A stretch of 64,000 nt of DNA from Paenibacillus cookii (GTDB lineage: Bacteria > Bacillota > Bacilli > Paenibacillales > Paenibacillaceae), in NCBI RefSeq assembly GCF_018333375.1, contig NZ_BORW01000029.1, forward strand, positions 1-64,000, read 5' to 3'. Below, in pieces: positions 1 through 8,279 of the stretch. How positions within the stretch are numbered: the stretch's first letter is position 1; the number at the start of each line of letters is the position of its first letter. Below the pieces are notes generated by a model, which was given only the letters and a program-made list of their open reading frames with translations, ran no database searches and was not told the DNA's origin. A program made the translations under genes and the position numbers.

Positions 1-225
1 GATTGCTCCGTCTTTCATTACCGCTCCATGCGAAGCGATAAATTATCCGGTATTAGCTACCGTTTCCGGTAGTTATCCCGGTCTTACGGGCAGGTTGCCT
101 ACGTGTTACTCACCCGTCCGCCGCTAACCAAGAGCGATCCGAAGATCGCTAAGGTCCGCTCGACTTGCATGTATTAGGCACGCCGCCAGCGTTCGTCCTG
201 AGCCAGGATCAAACTCTCCAAGAAA
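1..225 (-). rRNA. 16S ribosomal RNA, 5' end (partial)
   Basis: Read on the minus strand, this is the start of a bacterial 16S rRNA. It contains the universal AGAGTTTGATCCTGGCTCAG segment (complement at about 199-218), followed by the conserved GGCGGCGTGCCTAATACATG stretch. Only about the first 225 nucleotides are inside the window; the rest lies left of position 1. The 5' end was placed near 225 by counting back from the universal primer site, so it may be off by a few bases. Tandem promoters and a leader with a boxA-like element lie upstream, so this is the first gene of an rrn operon transcribed away from the origin. Confidence 0.97.
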
Positions 226-291
226 GGTCGAACTTCGTTCGACCGACGATTGAAAATGGGTCAAACTCGGCTGAGTCGATCATTTTCAATC
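226..291 (-). other. rRNA leader inverted repeats next to the 16S 5' end
   Basis: Two perfect inverted repeats lie directly upstream of the 16S gene. GGTCGAAC (226-233) pairs with GTTCGACC (237-244) across a 3-base loop. GATTGAAAATG (248-258) pairs with CATTTTCAATC (281-291). Leaders of rrn operons commonly form processing stems here; assigning that role is inference. Short open frames crossing 261-590 are not genes. Confidence 0.55.
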
Positions 292-483
292 CGCATCTTC
301 GAAAGAGCTCTTAGCTCATTTTGAATCTGACGAGAAATAATGAATTTTTCGATTGAGCAAAGCCTAATCGGAAATTTCATTATATAAATTCTCATTGTTT
401 GCTCCGCAAACCATCCAGCCATAGGCTTGAACAGGTTTGCTTCGCGTTTCGGTTTCGTTGCCGAAACCTCATATCTCACTCGT

Positions 484-503
484 TGTTCAGTTTTCAAAGA
501 TCA
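484..503 (-). promoter_or_regulatory. boxA-like rRNA antitermination element
   Basis: The minus strand reads TGATCTTTGAAAACTGAAC. This closely resembles the boxA/leader motif found in rrn leaders and 16S-23S spacers of Bacillus relatives. It lies between the promoters and the 16S gene, as expected for Nus-dependent antitermination. Confidence 0.6.
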
Positions 504-550
504 AACATTTCGTTTTCGCCGCCGCCGTTGTGTTCAGCAGCAACTTTTAT

Positions 551-579
551 AATATATCATGTTTTGTTTCTTAATGCAA
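551..579 (-). promoter_or_regulatory. rrn promoter P2
   Basis: On the minus strand, TTGCAT (574-579) and TATATT (551-556) are separated by exactly 17 bases. This is the nearer of two tandem sigma-A-type promoters for the 16S gene. Confidence 0.6.
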
Positions 580-656
580 GCTTTTTTTGAAAGTTTGTTG
601 AAAAACATTTTAAAAGCTGCATTCTATTTCATCATGTCTTTGTGAAGACAAGAATT

Positions 657-686
657 AATATAACACAGCTTCGTTAAGTATGTCAA
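657..686 (-). promoter_or_regulatory. rrn promoter P1
   Basis: On the minus strand, a perfect -35 TTGACA (681-686) and a -10 TATATT (657-662) are 18 bases apart. The -35 box begins only four bases past the stop codon of the upstream HD-GYP gene. No terminator separates the two units. Confidence 0.6.
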
Positions 687-690
687 CTAT

Positions 691-1791
691 TTAATTTGAA
701 GATAAAACTTCTTCAATGTACAATTGGGGTTTTTGCGCTAAATTAATAATTTCGCCGCCAATGGACACCATAGGACGCGTCGGTTGATTTCGGTCCGTAA
801 ACACGATTTCCCCGATTTGATGATTACTAAGCCGTACCTTTGTGCCGTTGTGGAACTCCGTCGCCTTTTGGATAAATATTCGGACGAGCGTCGGATCCAG
901 CTTGCCGAATGCCTCGGAATGAATTTGCTCCAACACGATGTACGGCGACTGAGCCTTCCGGTAAATTCGGCGAAGAGTCATGGCATGGAAAATATCCGTG
1001 ATCCCCACGATTTTGGCGTAGACATGGATTTTGCTGCCCTCAAGCCGAAGCGGATAACCCGTTCCATCGATTTTTTCGTGATGCTGAAGCGCCGCAAGCC
1101 TGACGCCTTCGTTGATGGCTTTGACGTTTTTTAGGATTTGGTAGCCGTATGCCGTATGCCTGCGCATCTCCTCCGCTTCCGCAACGGTCAGAGGACTGGG
1201 TTTATACAATATCGCCGGATCGATCTTGGCATTTCCGATATCATGGAAAAGGCCCGCAAACGCGGCCTGCATCCAATCCTTCTGCTGCAGCCCGCTCCAT
1301 TTGGCAAGCAAATACGAAGAAAGTGCGCATAATACGCTGTTATGGAATATATAGTCATACTCATTCATCGTTCTTGGGACGAACGTCAACGGATTATATT
1401 CCTTGATATGTCCGATAGCCGCTTCGAGTTGGTTGCGAAGCTCATATATCGGCAGCCCCCCGGCAATAACGGATTGATGAGCGCTTTTCATCAACGAAAT
1501 CAATTTTTCGTATTCCTCATAAAAAGAGGCCATTTTGGTCGGCAATGCCGGGTCGTCCACTGCCCGCTCGTATGCGGCCGCGACCTGGCCCACAGCGTTT
1601 GAGAATCCGTTTTGGGGTTCCGCCTCCCCCATATCCACTTCGACCTGCGGCACCATAAAAGCACGCAAAATATCCAAATCGCGCGGGAGGAGAACCGTGC
1701 CTTTGCGCATCAGCAATCCGCCCAGCGGTGTATGTACATCTTTTTCTAGCTTGATACCAGGTTTCAATTCGGAAATAGATATGCTGGCCAT
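691..1791 (-). CDS. HD-GYP domain protein, probable cyclic-di-GMP phosphodiesterase
   Basis: A 366-residue protein without signal peptide or membrane segment. The C-terminal half carries an HD-GYP domain: His150, the HD pair at 183-184, His237-His238-Glu239, and GYP at 245-247. In other families this metal-dependent domain hydrolyses cyclic di-GMP. Three features differ from the usual pattern. The Lys of HDxGK is Asn (HDIGN), the usual FDA is FHA near 268-270, and no sensor domain is recognisable in the first 130 residues. The metal ligands look intact, so activity is plausible but unproven. The ATG start has GAGGG upstream. The gene lies between gyrA and the rrn operon, which starts immediately downstream. 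Confidence 0.85.
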   Translation of the reverse strand: MASISISELKPGIKLEKDVHTPLGGLLMRKGTVLLPRDLDILRAFMVPQVEVDMGEAEPQNGFSNAVGQVAAAYERAVDDPALPTKMASFYEEYEKLISLMKSAHQSVIAGGLPIYELRNQLEAAIGHIKEYNPLTFVPRTMNEYDYIFHNSVLCALSSYLLAKWSGLQQKDWMQAAFAGLFHDIGNAKIDPAILYKPSPLTVAEAEEMRRHTAYGYQILKNVKAINEGVRLAALQHHEKIDGTGYPLRLEGSKIHVYAKIVGITDIFHAMTLRRIYRKAQSPYIVLEQIHSEAFGKLDPTLVRIFIQKATEFHNGTKVRLSNHQIGEIVFTDRNQPTRPMVSIGGEIINLAQKPQLYIEEVLSSN

Positions 1792-1961
1792 AACGATGAT
1801 TCCCTCGCTAACTTTTATCCATGGATAATGGCAATATACTCCATTATATTACGTAAAGCAGGTCTGTACAATCTTTATTAACAGTTTATGAAACGACGAT
1901 GTTCCCCTTTTTTGGCATAAATGAAAACAATGAGTTTTTTTTATATCCAGATGGTTTGAAC

Positions 1962-2005
1962 AAAAAAAGAGCACAGCTTCTGATCGCTCAAAAGCCATGC
2001 TCTTT
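1962..2005 (-). terminator. Rho-independent terminator of gyrA
   Basis: AAAGAGCA and TGCTCTTT form an 8-bp stem with further inner pairing (GCTT/AAGC). On the minus strand it is followed by a run of seven T residues. It lies 11 bases past the gyrA stop. Confidence 0.75.
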
Positions 2006-2015
2006 CGATTATCGT

Positions 2016-4574
2016 TTACGCTTCATCGGAGGAATCGTCCGCGTCCGAATTCGCTTCCTCTTCTGCTCCATTCGCCGGCGCTTCCGCGTCGGACGAAGGA
2101 TTCATTCCGTTCTCCTCGGACTCAACGCCTTCTTCTCCTTCTTCCGGCTCCTCGCTCTTATCGACGCGGCATACCGTGGCAACGGTATCGTCCTCGCGGA
2201 TGTTGATGAGCTTCACGCCCTGCGTATAACGGCCCATAATGGAAATGCCGTCGATGCTGGTGCGGATCAGGGTACCGCTCGACGTAATGATCATCAGATC
2301 CTCATCCGGTTTTACGACCTTGAGGCCTACGACCGGACCGTTTTTCTCGGTCACGTTCAACGTCTTGATCCCCTTGCCGCCGCGTGTTTGCGAACGGTAA
2401 TCGCTCAGAGGCGTCCGCTTGCCGTACCCCTTCGCCGTAACGATCAGCGTGTCCAGATCCTTGTCGACGACGTCCATGCCGATGACATGATCGTCATCAT
2501 CCAGCGTGATCCCTTTGACGCCGGTTGCGCTCCGGCCCATGGAACGAACGTCGTTTTCCGAGAACCGGATCGACATTCCCTGTGCCGTCGCCATGATGAC
2601 TTCCTGCTGGCCGTCGGTTAATTTGACCTCGATCAGGGAATCATCTTCACGTAGGTTGATTGCGATCAAACCGCCTTTGCGGATATTGACGTAATCCTCA
2701 AGCGGCGTTTTTTTGACGATCCCGCTCCGCGTTACGAAGAACAGGTATTTGTCGTTTTCGAACTCTTCCACCGGAATGACGGCATTGATCGTCTCTCCCT
2801 GTTCGATCTGGATCAGGTTGATGATCGCCGTGCCCCGGGCGGTTCGGCTAAGCTCAGGAATCTCATACGCTTTAAGCCGGTACACCTTGCCCCGATCGGT
2901 AAAGAACATCAGGTAATGGTGGGAGTTGGTGACGAACAAATGCTCGACGAAATCCTCGTCCTTCGTATCCATCCCCACGACGCCGCGTCCGCCGCGTTTT
3001 TGGCTGCGGTACGTATTGGCCGGCAGCCGTTTGACGTAGCCGGTATGCGTAATGGTGATGACCACTTCCTCGCGCGGAATGAGATCCTCGTCCAAAATGC
3101 TCTCTTCGCCAATCGTAATTTCGGTACGGCGCTCATCGGCGAAACGTTCTTTGATTTCGATCAGCTCGTTGCTGATGATTTCCAGCACCAAATGCTGGTT
3201 GGCCAAAATTTCTTTATATTCGGCAATCTTAACCATCAGTTCCTGGTATTCATTTTCTATTTTCTCGCGTTCCAGTCCGGTCAGGCGCTGCAAACGCATC
3301 TCGAGAATCGCTTGCGTCTGCTCGTTGCTCAGTCCGAAGCGTTCGATCAAACGATCGCGGGCGATATCGGTCGTTTGCGAGGAACGGATAATCGAGATGA
3401 CTTCGTCCAAATGATCCAAAGCGACGCGCAAACCTTCGAGAATATGGGCGCGCGCTTCGGCTTTTTTCAAATCGTATTCCGTCCGCCGGCGAATAACCTC
3501 GACCTGATGCTCCAGGTAGTAGTTCAAAACGTCCCTTAAGCTCAGCACCTTCGGTTCGTTTTTGACGATCGCCAGCATATTGATGCCGAACGTGGATTGC
3601 ATCGCCGTATGCTTGTACAAATTGTTCAGCATAACGCTCGGGTTCACGTCACGGCGAAGTTCGACGACGACCCGCATACCGTTACGGTCGGATTCGTCCC
3701 GCAGGTCGGTAATGCCGTCCAGTCTTTTTTCGCGCACGAGTTCCGCGATTTTTTCGACCAGACGGGCCTTGTTGACCTGGTACGGAAGCTCGGTAACGAT
3801 AATCCGCGCCTTGCCGTTGTTCTCTTCAATCTCGGCTTTGGCACGCATCGTGACGGAGCCGCGGCCGGTTTCGTAAGCCTGGCGGATGCCATGGCGTCCG
3901 AGGACATAACCGGCGGTCGGGAAATCCGGCCCCTTAATATATTCCATCAATTCCAGTGAAGTAATGTCGGGATTTTTGATCAGGGCAAGCACCCCGTCAA
4001 TGACCTCGCCGAGATTATGCGGCGGAATATTCGTCGCCATCCCGACGGCGATACCCGAAACGCCATTCACCAAAAGGTTCGGATACCGCGCAGGCAGCAC
4101 GACGGGCTCCAGCTCTTCACCGTCATAGTTTTCTGTAAAATCAATGGTTTCTTTGTTAATGTCGCGCAGCATCTCCTGGGCGATCTTCGAAAGCCGTGCT
4201 TCGGTATAACGCATCGCGGCCGGAGCGTCTCCGTCGATGGAGCCAAAGTTGCCGTGCCCTTCGACAAGCATATAGCGCATCGAAAAATCCTGGGCCATGC
4301 GGACCATTGTCTCATAAGCAGGCGCGTCACCGTGCGGATGGTACTTACCGATGACCTCGCCGACGATTCTCGCCGATTTTTTAAACGGCTTATCCGGCGA
4401 CAAGCCAAGCTCCGACATCGCATAGAGCACGCGCCGGTGTACCGGCTTGAGTCCATCGCGCACATCCGGCAAAGCCCGGCTCACAATGATGCTCATCGCA
4501 TAGTCCATAAAGGACTCGCGCATTTCCACACCAATGTCCCGCTCCTTAATCTGGGGATTTTTTTCTTCCGCCAT
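2016..4574 (-). CDS. gyrA: DNA gyrase subunit A
   Basis: An 852-residue GyrA, the breakage-reunion subunit that works with GyrB to introduce negative supercoils. The catalytic tyrosine is Tyr123 in AMRYTE. The quinolone-determining region reads HGDAPAYE (81-88), so Ala84 stands where E. coli has Ser83, and Glu88 where it has Asp87. The C-terminal wrapping domain carries the GyrA box QKRGGRG near residue 525. The protein ends in an acidic tail of about 45 residues, very rich in Glu, Asp and Ser. An AGGAGG site precedes the ATG start. Transcription runs away from oriC. Confidence 0.97.
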   Translation of the reverse strand: MAEEKNPQIKERDIGVEMRESFMDYAMSIIVSRALPDVRDGLKPVHRRVLYAMSELGLSPDKPFKKSARIVGEVIGKYHPHGDAPAYETMVRMAQDFSMRYMLVEGHGNFGSIDGDAPAAMRYTEARLSKIAQEMLRDINKETIDFTENYDGEELEPVVLPARYPNLLVNGVSGIAVGMATNIPPHNLGEVIDGVLALIKNPDITSLELMEYIKGPDFPTAGYVLGRHGIRQAYETGRGSVTMRAKAEIEENNGKARIIVTELPYQVNKARLVEKIAELVREKRLDGITDLRDESDRNGMRVVVELRRDVNPSVMLNNLYKHTAMQSTFGINMLAIVKNEPKVLSLRDVLNYYLEHQVEVIRRRTEYDLKKAEARAHILEGLRVALDHLDEVISIIRSSQTTDIARDRLIERFGLSNEQTQAILEMRLQRLTGLEREKIENEYQELMVKIAEYKEILANQHLVLEIISNELIEIKERFADERRTEITIGEESILDEDLIPREEVVITITHTGYVKRLPANTYRSQKRGGRGVVGMDTKDEDFVEHLFVTNSHHYLMFFTDRGKVYRLKAYEIPELSRTARGTAIINLIQIEQGETINAVIPVEEFENDKYLFFVTRSGIVKKTPLEDYVNIRKGGLIAINLREDDSLIEVKLTDGQQEVIMATAQGMSIRFSENDVRSMGRSATGVKGITLDDDDHVIGMDVVDKDLDTLIVTAKGYGKRTPLSDYRSQTRGGKGIKTLNVTEKNGPVVGLKVVKPDEDLMIITSSGTLIRTSIDGISIMGRYTQGVKLINIREDDTVATVCRVDKSEEPEEGEEGVESEENGMNPSSDAEAPANGAEEEANSDADDSSDEA

Positions 4575-4738
4575 GGTGGACCTCCTCCATTTCCCTCAAC
4601 AAACAAGCATACGGCCTATATAGAATCAACGAATCTTTTACTTCCATACGGGCATAAAACGGCAAGCCGCAATCCGCCGGCGAACGGGGAAAGCAGTACC
4701 GCTTCATGTGCCAAAATAGATAAAAACCACTAATCTTT

Positions 4739-4767
4739 ATTATATTACTTTCACAAAAAGAGCACAA
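4739..4767 (-). promoter_or_regulatory. Candidate gyrA promoter
   Basis: On the minus strand, a perfect TATAAT (4739-4744) follows a weak TTGTGC (4762-4767) at a 17-base spacing, about 165 bases before the gyrA start. The rest of the 4575-5040 intergenic stretch shows no gene, RNA or repeat that I recognise. Confidence 0.45.
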
Positions 4768-5040
4768 TTAAACGTTTGGCCTTGTCTAGATGACCGGTCG
4801 CCCAACTTGCCTCTGTTCTGGGGATTCGCCCTACCCTCTTCCTGCCCGGGACATATACTGATAGGCAAAAGGATTTATGTTTCGGGAGTCTAAAATTTCA
4901 ATTATCCATATCTTCATATTATACCATTCATTTGCTCCCTTGTCCTATGTTTTACGCATTCCATGAAGCATTTTACAATTCTCGACCGCCTTTGTTCCCC
5001 CTGCTTCCTACTACAACCTTCACGGAAAGGATGCGATGAC

Positions 5041-5865
5041 TTGTCCATACAGCGTGTTTCGAGCAAATGGGCCAAAACCAAGGTGCTGATGCGCAATAAA
5101 CAAACTGCGGCCTATATTCCCCTTACGATGAAATACTCGCAGGATGCGCTTAACGAAATGCTGAAAGACGAAACGATGGTGTACATCAAACCCGATGTCG
5201 GGACGTACGGCAACGGCGTGATGTGCGCCGAGCGTTTTACGGAAACCGAAGATTCCGTAGAAATCCAAAACGGGACATCCGTCCCCGAACGATACAGGCT
5301 TCATTACGGTACCAGCATCGAGGAATTCAATTCCTTAAATGACCTTCACCGTGCCGTACGCAACCAGATCGGCAAAAAGGTTTATCTTATCCAGCACGGC
5401 ATTGCCAAACTTAAACACAAGGACCGTTCTTTCGACCTCAGGGTCTTGACGCAAAAAACGCCTCATGGCACCTGGGAGTCGACAGGCGTAATTGCTCGGG
5501 TGGCGGCCAAAAACAAAGTCATCACCAACTACCACAGCGGCGGCTCGGCAAAACTTCTTCATGAGGTGCTTAGCGATCATGCTTCCCGGCAAGAAATCAA
5601 CGCGCTTGAAAAACAGCTGTACGCCCTGGGCGAGGATACGGGGAAACAGCTGCAGAAGGAATACCCGCGATTAAAAGAGCTCGGTCTGGACATCGCCCTG
5701 GACAAAGACTTGTATCCATGGATTTTGGAGGTGAACACGCTCCCGGCTATTTTTCCGTTCAAAAAGTTCTTCAAGGACAAAAGCGTGTACCGCCGCATCG
5801 AGCGATATGCGATCGCTTATGGGCGCATTTCCGCTCCCAAGGGCCGACGCAAATCGAAGGCATAA
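5041..5865 (+). CDS. YheC/YheD-family ATP-grasp protein
   Basis: Protein of about 274 residues in the YheC/YheD family, whose Bacillus members are spore-coat associated. ATP-grasp features are visible: YIKPDVGTYGNGV near the N-terminus, a basic RVLTQKTPHGTWE stretch, and the metal/ATP-binding EVNT near the C-terminus. The substrate is unknown. The frame is open from an ATG at 4963, but the first 26 codons do not look like the family. A TTG at 5041 with GGAAAGGA about 9 bases upstream is preferred. The gene lies between gyrA and gyrB on the opposite strand, facing the replication fork, and ends convergently with gyrB. Confidence 0.85.
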   Translation: MSIQRVSSKWAKTKVLMRNKQTAAYIPLTMKYSQDALNEMLKDETMVYIKPDVGTYGNGVMCAERFTETEDSVEIQNGTSVPERYRLHYGTSIEEFNSLNDLHRAVRNQIGKKVYLIQHGIAKLKHKDRSFDLRVLTQKTPHGTWESTGVIARVAAKNKVITNYHSGGSAKLLHEVLSDHASRQEINALEKQLYALGEDTGKQLQKEYPRLKELGLDIALDKDLYPWILEVNTLPAIFPFKKFFKDKSVYRRIERYAIAYGRISAPKGRRKSKA

Positions 5866-5885
5866 GCAAAAATACGCAAAAAAAA

Positions 5886-5908
5886 GAAGGAGCCGCGCGG
5901 GCTCCTTC
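5886..5908 (-). terminator. Terminator between gyrB and the ATP-grasp gene
   Basis: A perfect 9-bp stem (GAAGGAGCC/GGCTCCTTC) with a 5-base loop. The minus strand continues into eight T residues, so it clearly serves gyrB. The plus strand has only a weak T-rich tail, so termination of the ATP-grasp gene here is less certain. Confidence 0.8.
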
Positions 5909-5918
5909 CTGTCTTGAT

Positions 5919-7832
5919 TTAAATATCCAGGTTTTTGACGTGTTTGGCATGCTCGTGGATGAAGTCGCGGCGAGGTTCGACGTTATCCCCCATCAGGGTA
6001 TCGAACAAAATATCCGCCTGCATCGCATCCTCGATCGTCACCTGCAGCATGGTGCGGCTATCAGGGTCCATCGTCGTTTCCCAAAGCTGTTCAGGGTTCA
6101 TCTCGCCCAAACCTTTGTAACGCTGGATCGTATATTTCGCGTTTTCGCCGAAGGAAGCGATGATTTCGTCGCGCTCCTTCTCCGAATTGGCGTACCGAAT
6201 CGTTTTGTTGCGCTCGATCTTGAACAATGGCGGCTGCGCGATGTACACGTACCCCGCTTCTAGCAGCTGCCGCATATACCGGTAGAAGAACGTCAGCAGC
6301 AGCGTACGGATGTGCGCTCCGTCGACGTCGGCATCGGTCATGATAATCAGCTTATGGTAACGAGCCTTCGAGATATCGAAGTCTTCATCGCCGATCCCCG
6401 TCCCCATGGCCGTAACCATGGCGCGAATCTCCATGTTGGACAAGATGCGGTCCAGTCTCGCTTTTTCCACGTTCAAAATTTTACCGCGAATCGGCAAAAT
6501 CGCCTGGAAGTGCCGGTCACGGCCTTGTTTGGCCGAGCCGCCGGCGGAGTCGCCTTCGACGATGTACAGCTCGCAGATCGATGCGTCCTTGGAGGAGCAG
6601 TCGGCCAGCTTGCCCGGCAGCGCGCTGATTTCCAACGCACTTTTGCGGCGCGTCAGTTCGCGGGCTTTGCGGGCGGCTTCGCGGGCACGGGATGCCTGCA
6701 GCGCTTTTTCCAGGATCCGTTTGGATACGGCAGGGTTTTCGCCCAAAAACTCCTGCAGCTTCTCGGAAAACAGGGATTCCACGATGCCGCGCACTTCGCT
6801 GTTGCCCAGCTTGGTTTTGGTCTGGCCTTCGAACTGGGGCTCCGGAATCTTGACGGAAATGATGGCCGTCAGACCCTCGCGGACGTCGTCGCCGGTCAGG
6901 TTGCCGTTGCTGTCTTTAATCATGCCGCTTTTGCGGGCATAATCGTTGATGATCCGCGTCAGCGCGCTCTTAAAGCCGGATTCGTGCGTACCGCCTTCAT
7001 GCGTGTTGATGTTATTCGCGAAAGAATAAATATTCTCCGTATAGCTATCGTTGTACTGCAGCGCGATTTCGACCTGGATCATGTCGCGCGCGCCTTCGAC
7101 GTAAATCGGCTGCTCATGGAGCGGTTCCTTTTTCTCGTTCAAATATTTGACGTATTCGATAATCCCGCCCTCGTATTTGAAGTAGTTGGAAGCGCCCGTC
7201 CGTTCGTCCGTCAACGTCAGGGCAATGCCTTTGTTCAGGAAAGCCAGTTCTCTGATCCGGGTAAGCAGCGTGTTGTAGTCGTATTCCGTGGTCTCGGTGA
7301 AAATTTCCGGATCGGGCAGGAACGTTACCGTCGTACCGTGATCATCGGTGTCCCCGATGATTTTGATATCGTATTGAGGAACGCCGCGATGGTATTCCTG
7401 CTGATAGATATGGCCGTCACGCTTGACCTGCACGACCACTTTGGTCGACAGCGCGTTCACGACAGACACGCCCACGCCGTGCAAACCGCCGGAAACCTTG
7501 TATCCGCCGCCGCCGAATTTACCGCCTGCATGCAGAACGGTCATAACGACTTCAAGCGTGGATTTTTTCATCTTGGGATGTTCGCCGACCGGAATGCCCC
7601 GCCCGTTATCGACGACGGTAATGCTGTTATCCTTGTGAACGATGACCTCGATGTGATCGCATATGCCGGCCATCGCTTCGTCGATACTGTTGTCCACAAC
7701 TTCCCATACGAGATGGTGAAGGCCTTTGGAGCTTGTGGACCCGATATACATACCTGGACGTTTGCGGACGGCTTCCAGACCCTCCAGAACCTGAATCTGA
7801 CTCTCATCATATTGCGGTTGATTCATAGACAT
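5919..7832 (-). CDS. gyrB: DNA gyrase subunit B
   Basis: Protein of about 637 residues, the ATPase subunit of gyrase. The GHKL ATPase has Asn48 in EVVDNSIDE, DNGRGI at 75-80 and GGLHGVGVSVV. QTKTKLGN carries the conserved transducer lysine. The TOPRIM domain has EGDSAGG near 424 and DADVDGAHI near 497. The C-terminus carries RYKGLGEMNPEQL. The frame opens at a GTG at 7841, but the ATG at 7832 with AGGTGA five bases upstream is the better start. A promoter was not identified; a 174-bp gap separates it from remB. Confidence 0.97.
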   Translation of the reverse strand: MSMNQPQYDESQIQVLEGLEAVRKRPGMYIGSTSSKGLHHLVWEVVDNSIDEAMAGICDHIEVIVHKDNSITVVDNGRGIPVGEHPKMKKSTLEVVMTVLHAGGKFGGGGYKVSGGLHGVGVSVVNALSTKVVVQVKRDGHIYQQEYHRGVPQYDIKIIGDTDDHGTTVTFLPDPEIFTETTEYDYNTLLTRIRELAFLNKGIALTLTDERTGASNYFKYEGGIIEYVKYLNEKKEPLHEQPIYVEGARDMIQVEIALQYNDSYTENIYSFANNINTHEGGTHESGFKSALTRIINDYARKSGMIKDSNGNLTGDDVREGLTAIISVKIPEPQFEGQTKTKLGNSEVRGIVESLFSEKLQEFLGENPAVSKRILEKALQASRAREAARKARELTRRKSALEISALPGKLADCSSKDASICELYIVEGDSAGGSAKQGRDRHFQAILPIRGKILNVEKARLDRILSNMEIRAMVTAMGTGIGDEDFDISKARYHKLIIMTDADVDGAHIRTLLLTFFYRYMRQLLEAGYVYIAQPPLFKIERNKTIRYANSEKERDEIIASFGENAKYTIQRYKGLGEMNPEQLWETTMDPDSRTMLQVTIEDAMQADILFDTLMGDNVEPRRDFIHEHAKHVKNLDI

Positions 7833-8015
7833 GCCTGTCACCTACTTCTATAAATTCTAAATCTGCTGTTGCGAGTACAACTGCATGGAAAAGGAATCTC
7901 CTGCTAGGGATATTGCAACATCGTAAATAAAAAATCGCGCTTTATCGCAGCAAAAACTCTCGTGCGAAACCGTCTTGCCGGATTCAGAGAGTTCAACCCA
8001 TGATTTTCGTATATA

Positions 8016-8267
8016 TTAAGCGTTGGCCACAAATACCTTCGCCCGTTTTTTGAGTGTCGACGAGGAAATCGGGGAATAATAAACCGTGCTCTTCGTGATC
8101 ACGATCGACTTGGGCTCCTCTTCGCCGATGAACTCCACGTTTTTGTGCTCGCAGGCGTGACTGACAAACTGCTTGGATATTTTTGAGGATTTCTCGATCG
8201 AAACGTCGAAAATGGCGACCAATTCCGCGGAGCGGATAATTCTTTCGCCGCCCAGGTGAATATACAT
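8016..8267 (-). CDS. remB: RemB-like extracellular matrix regulator (DUF370, YaaB)
   Basis: An 83-residue protein with the DUF370 N-terminus MYIHLGGERIIRS. Its position between recF and gyrB matches yaaB/remB of B. subtilis. RemA and RemB are linked to control of biofilm-matrix genes in Bacillus; whether that holds here is inference. AAGGAG lies eight bases before the ATG. The gene starts 12 bases after the recF stop and is probably cotranscribed with it. A 7-bp inverted repeat (AACTCTC/GAGAGTT) in the gap before gyrB could be a weak attenuator. Confidence 0.85.
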   Translation of the reverse strand: MYIHLGGERIIRSAELVAIFDVSIEKSSKISKQFVSHACEHKNVEFIGEEEPKSIVITKSTVYYSPISSSTLKKRAKVFVANA

Positions 8268-8279
8268 ACTCCCAACTCC

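Noticed and set aside
261..590. Small frames in the rRNA leader
   Set aside because: They overlap the boxA element, promoter P2 and leader repeats of the rrn operon and have no Shine-Dalgarno site.
6312..7853. 513-codon plus-strand frame across gyrB
   Set aside because: Shadow of gyrB. Similar antisense frames over dnaA (11145-12347), dnaN (9694-10899), mnmG (17839-19356), GH3 (38707-39810) and binding protein 2 (59243-60913) were rejected for the same reason.
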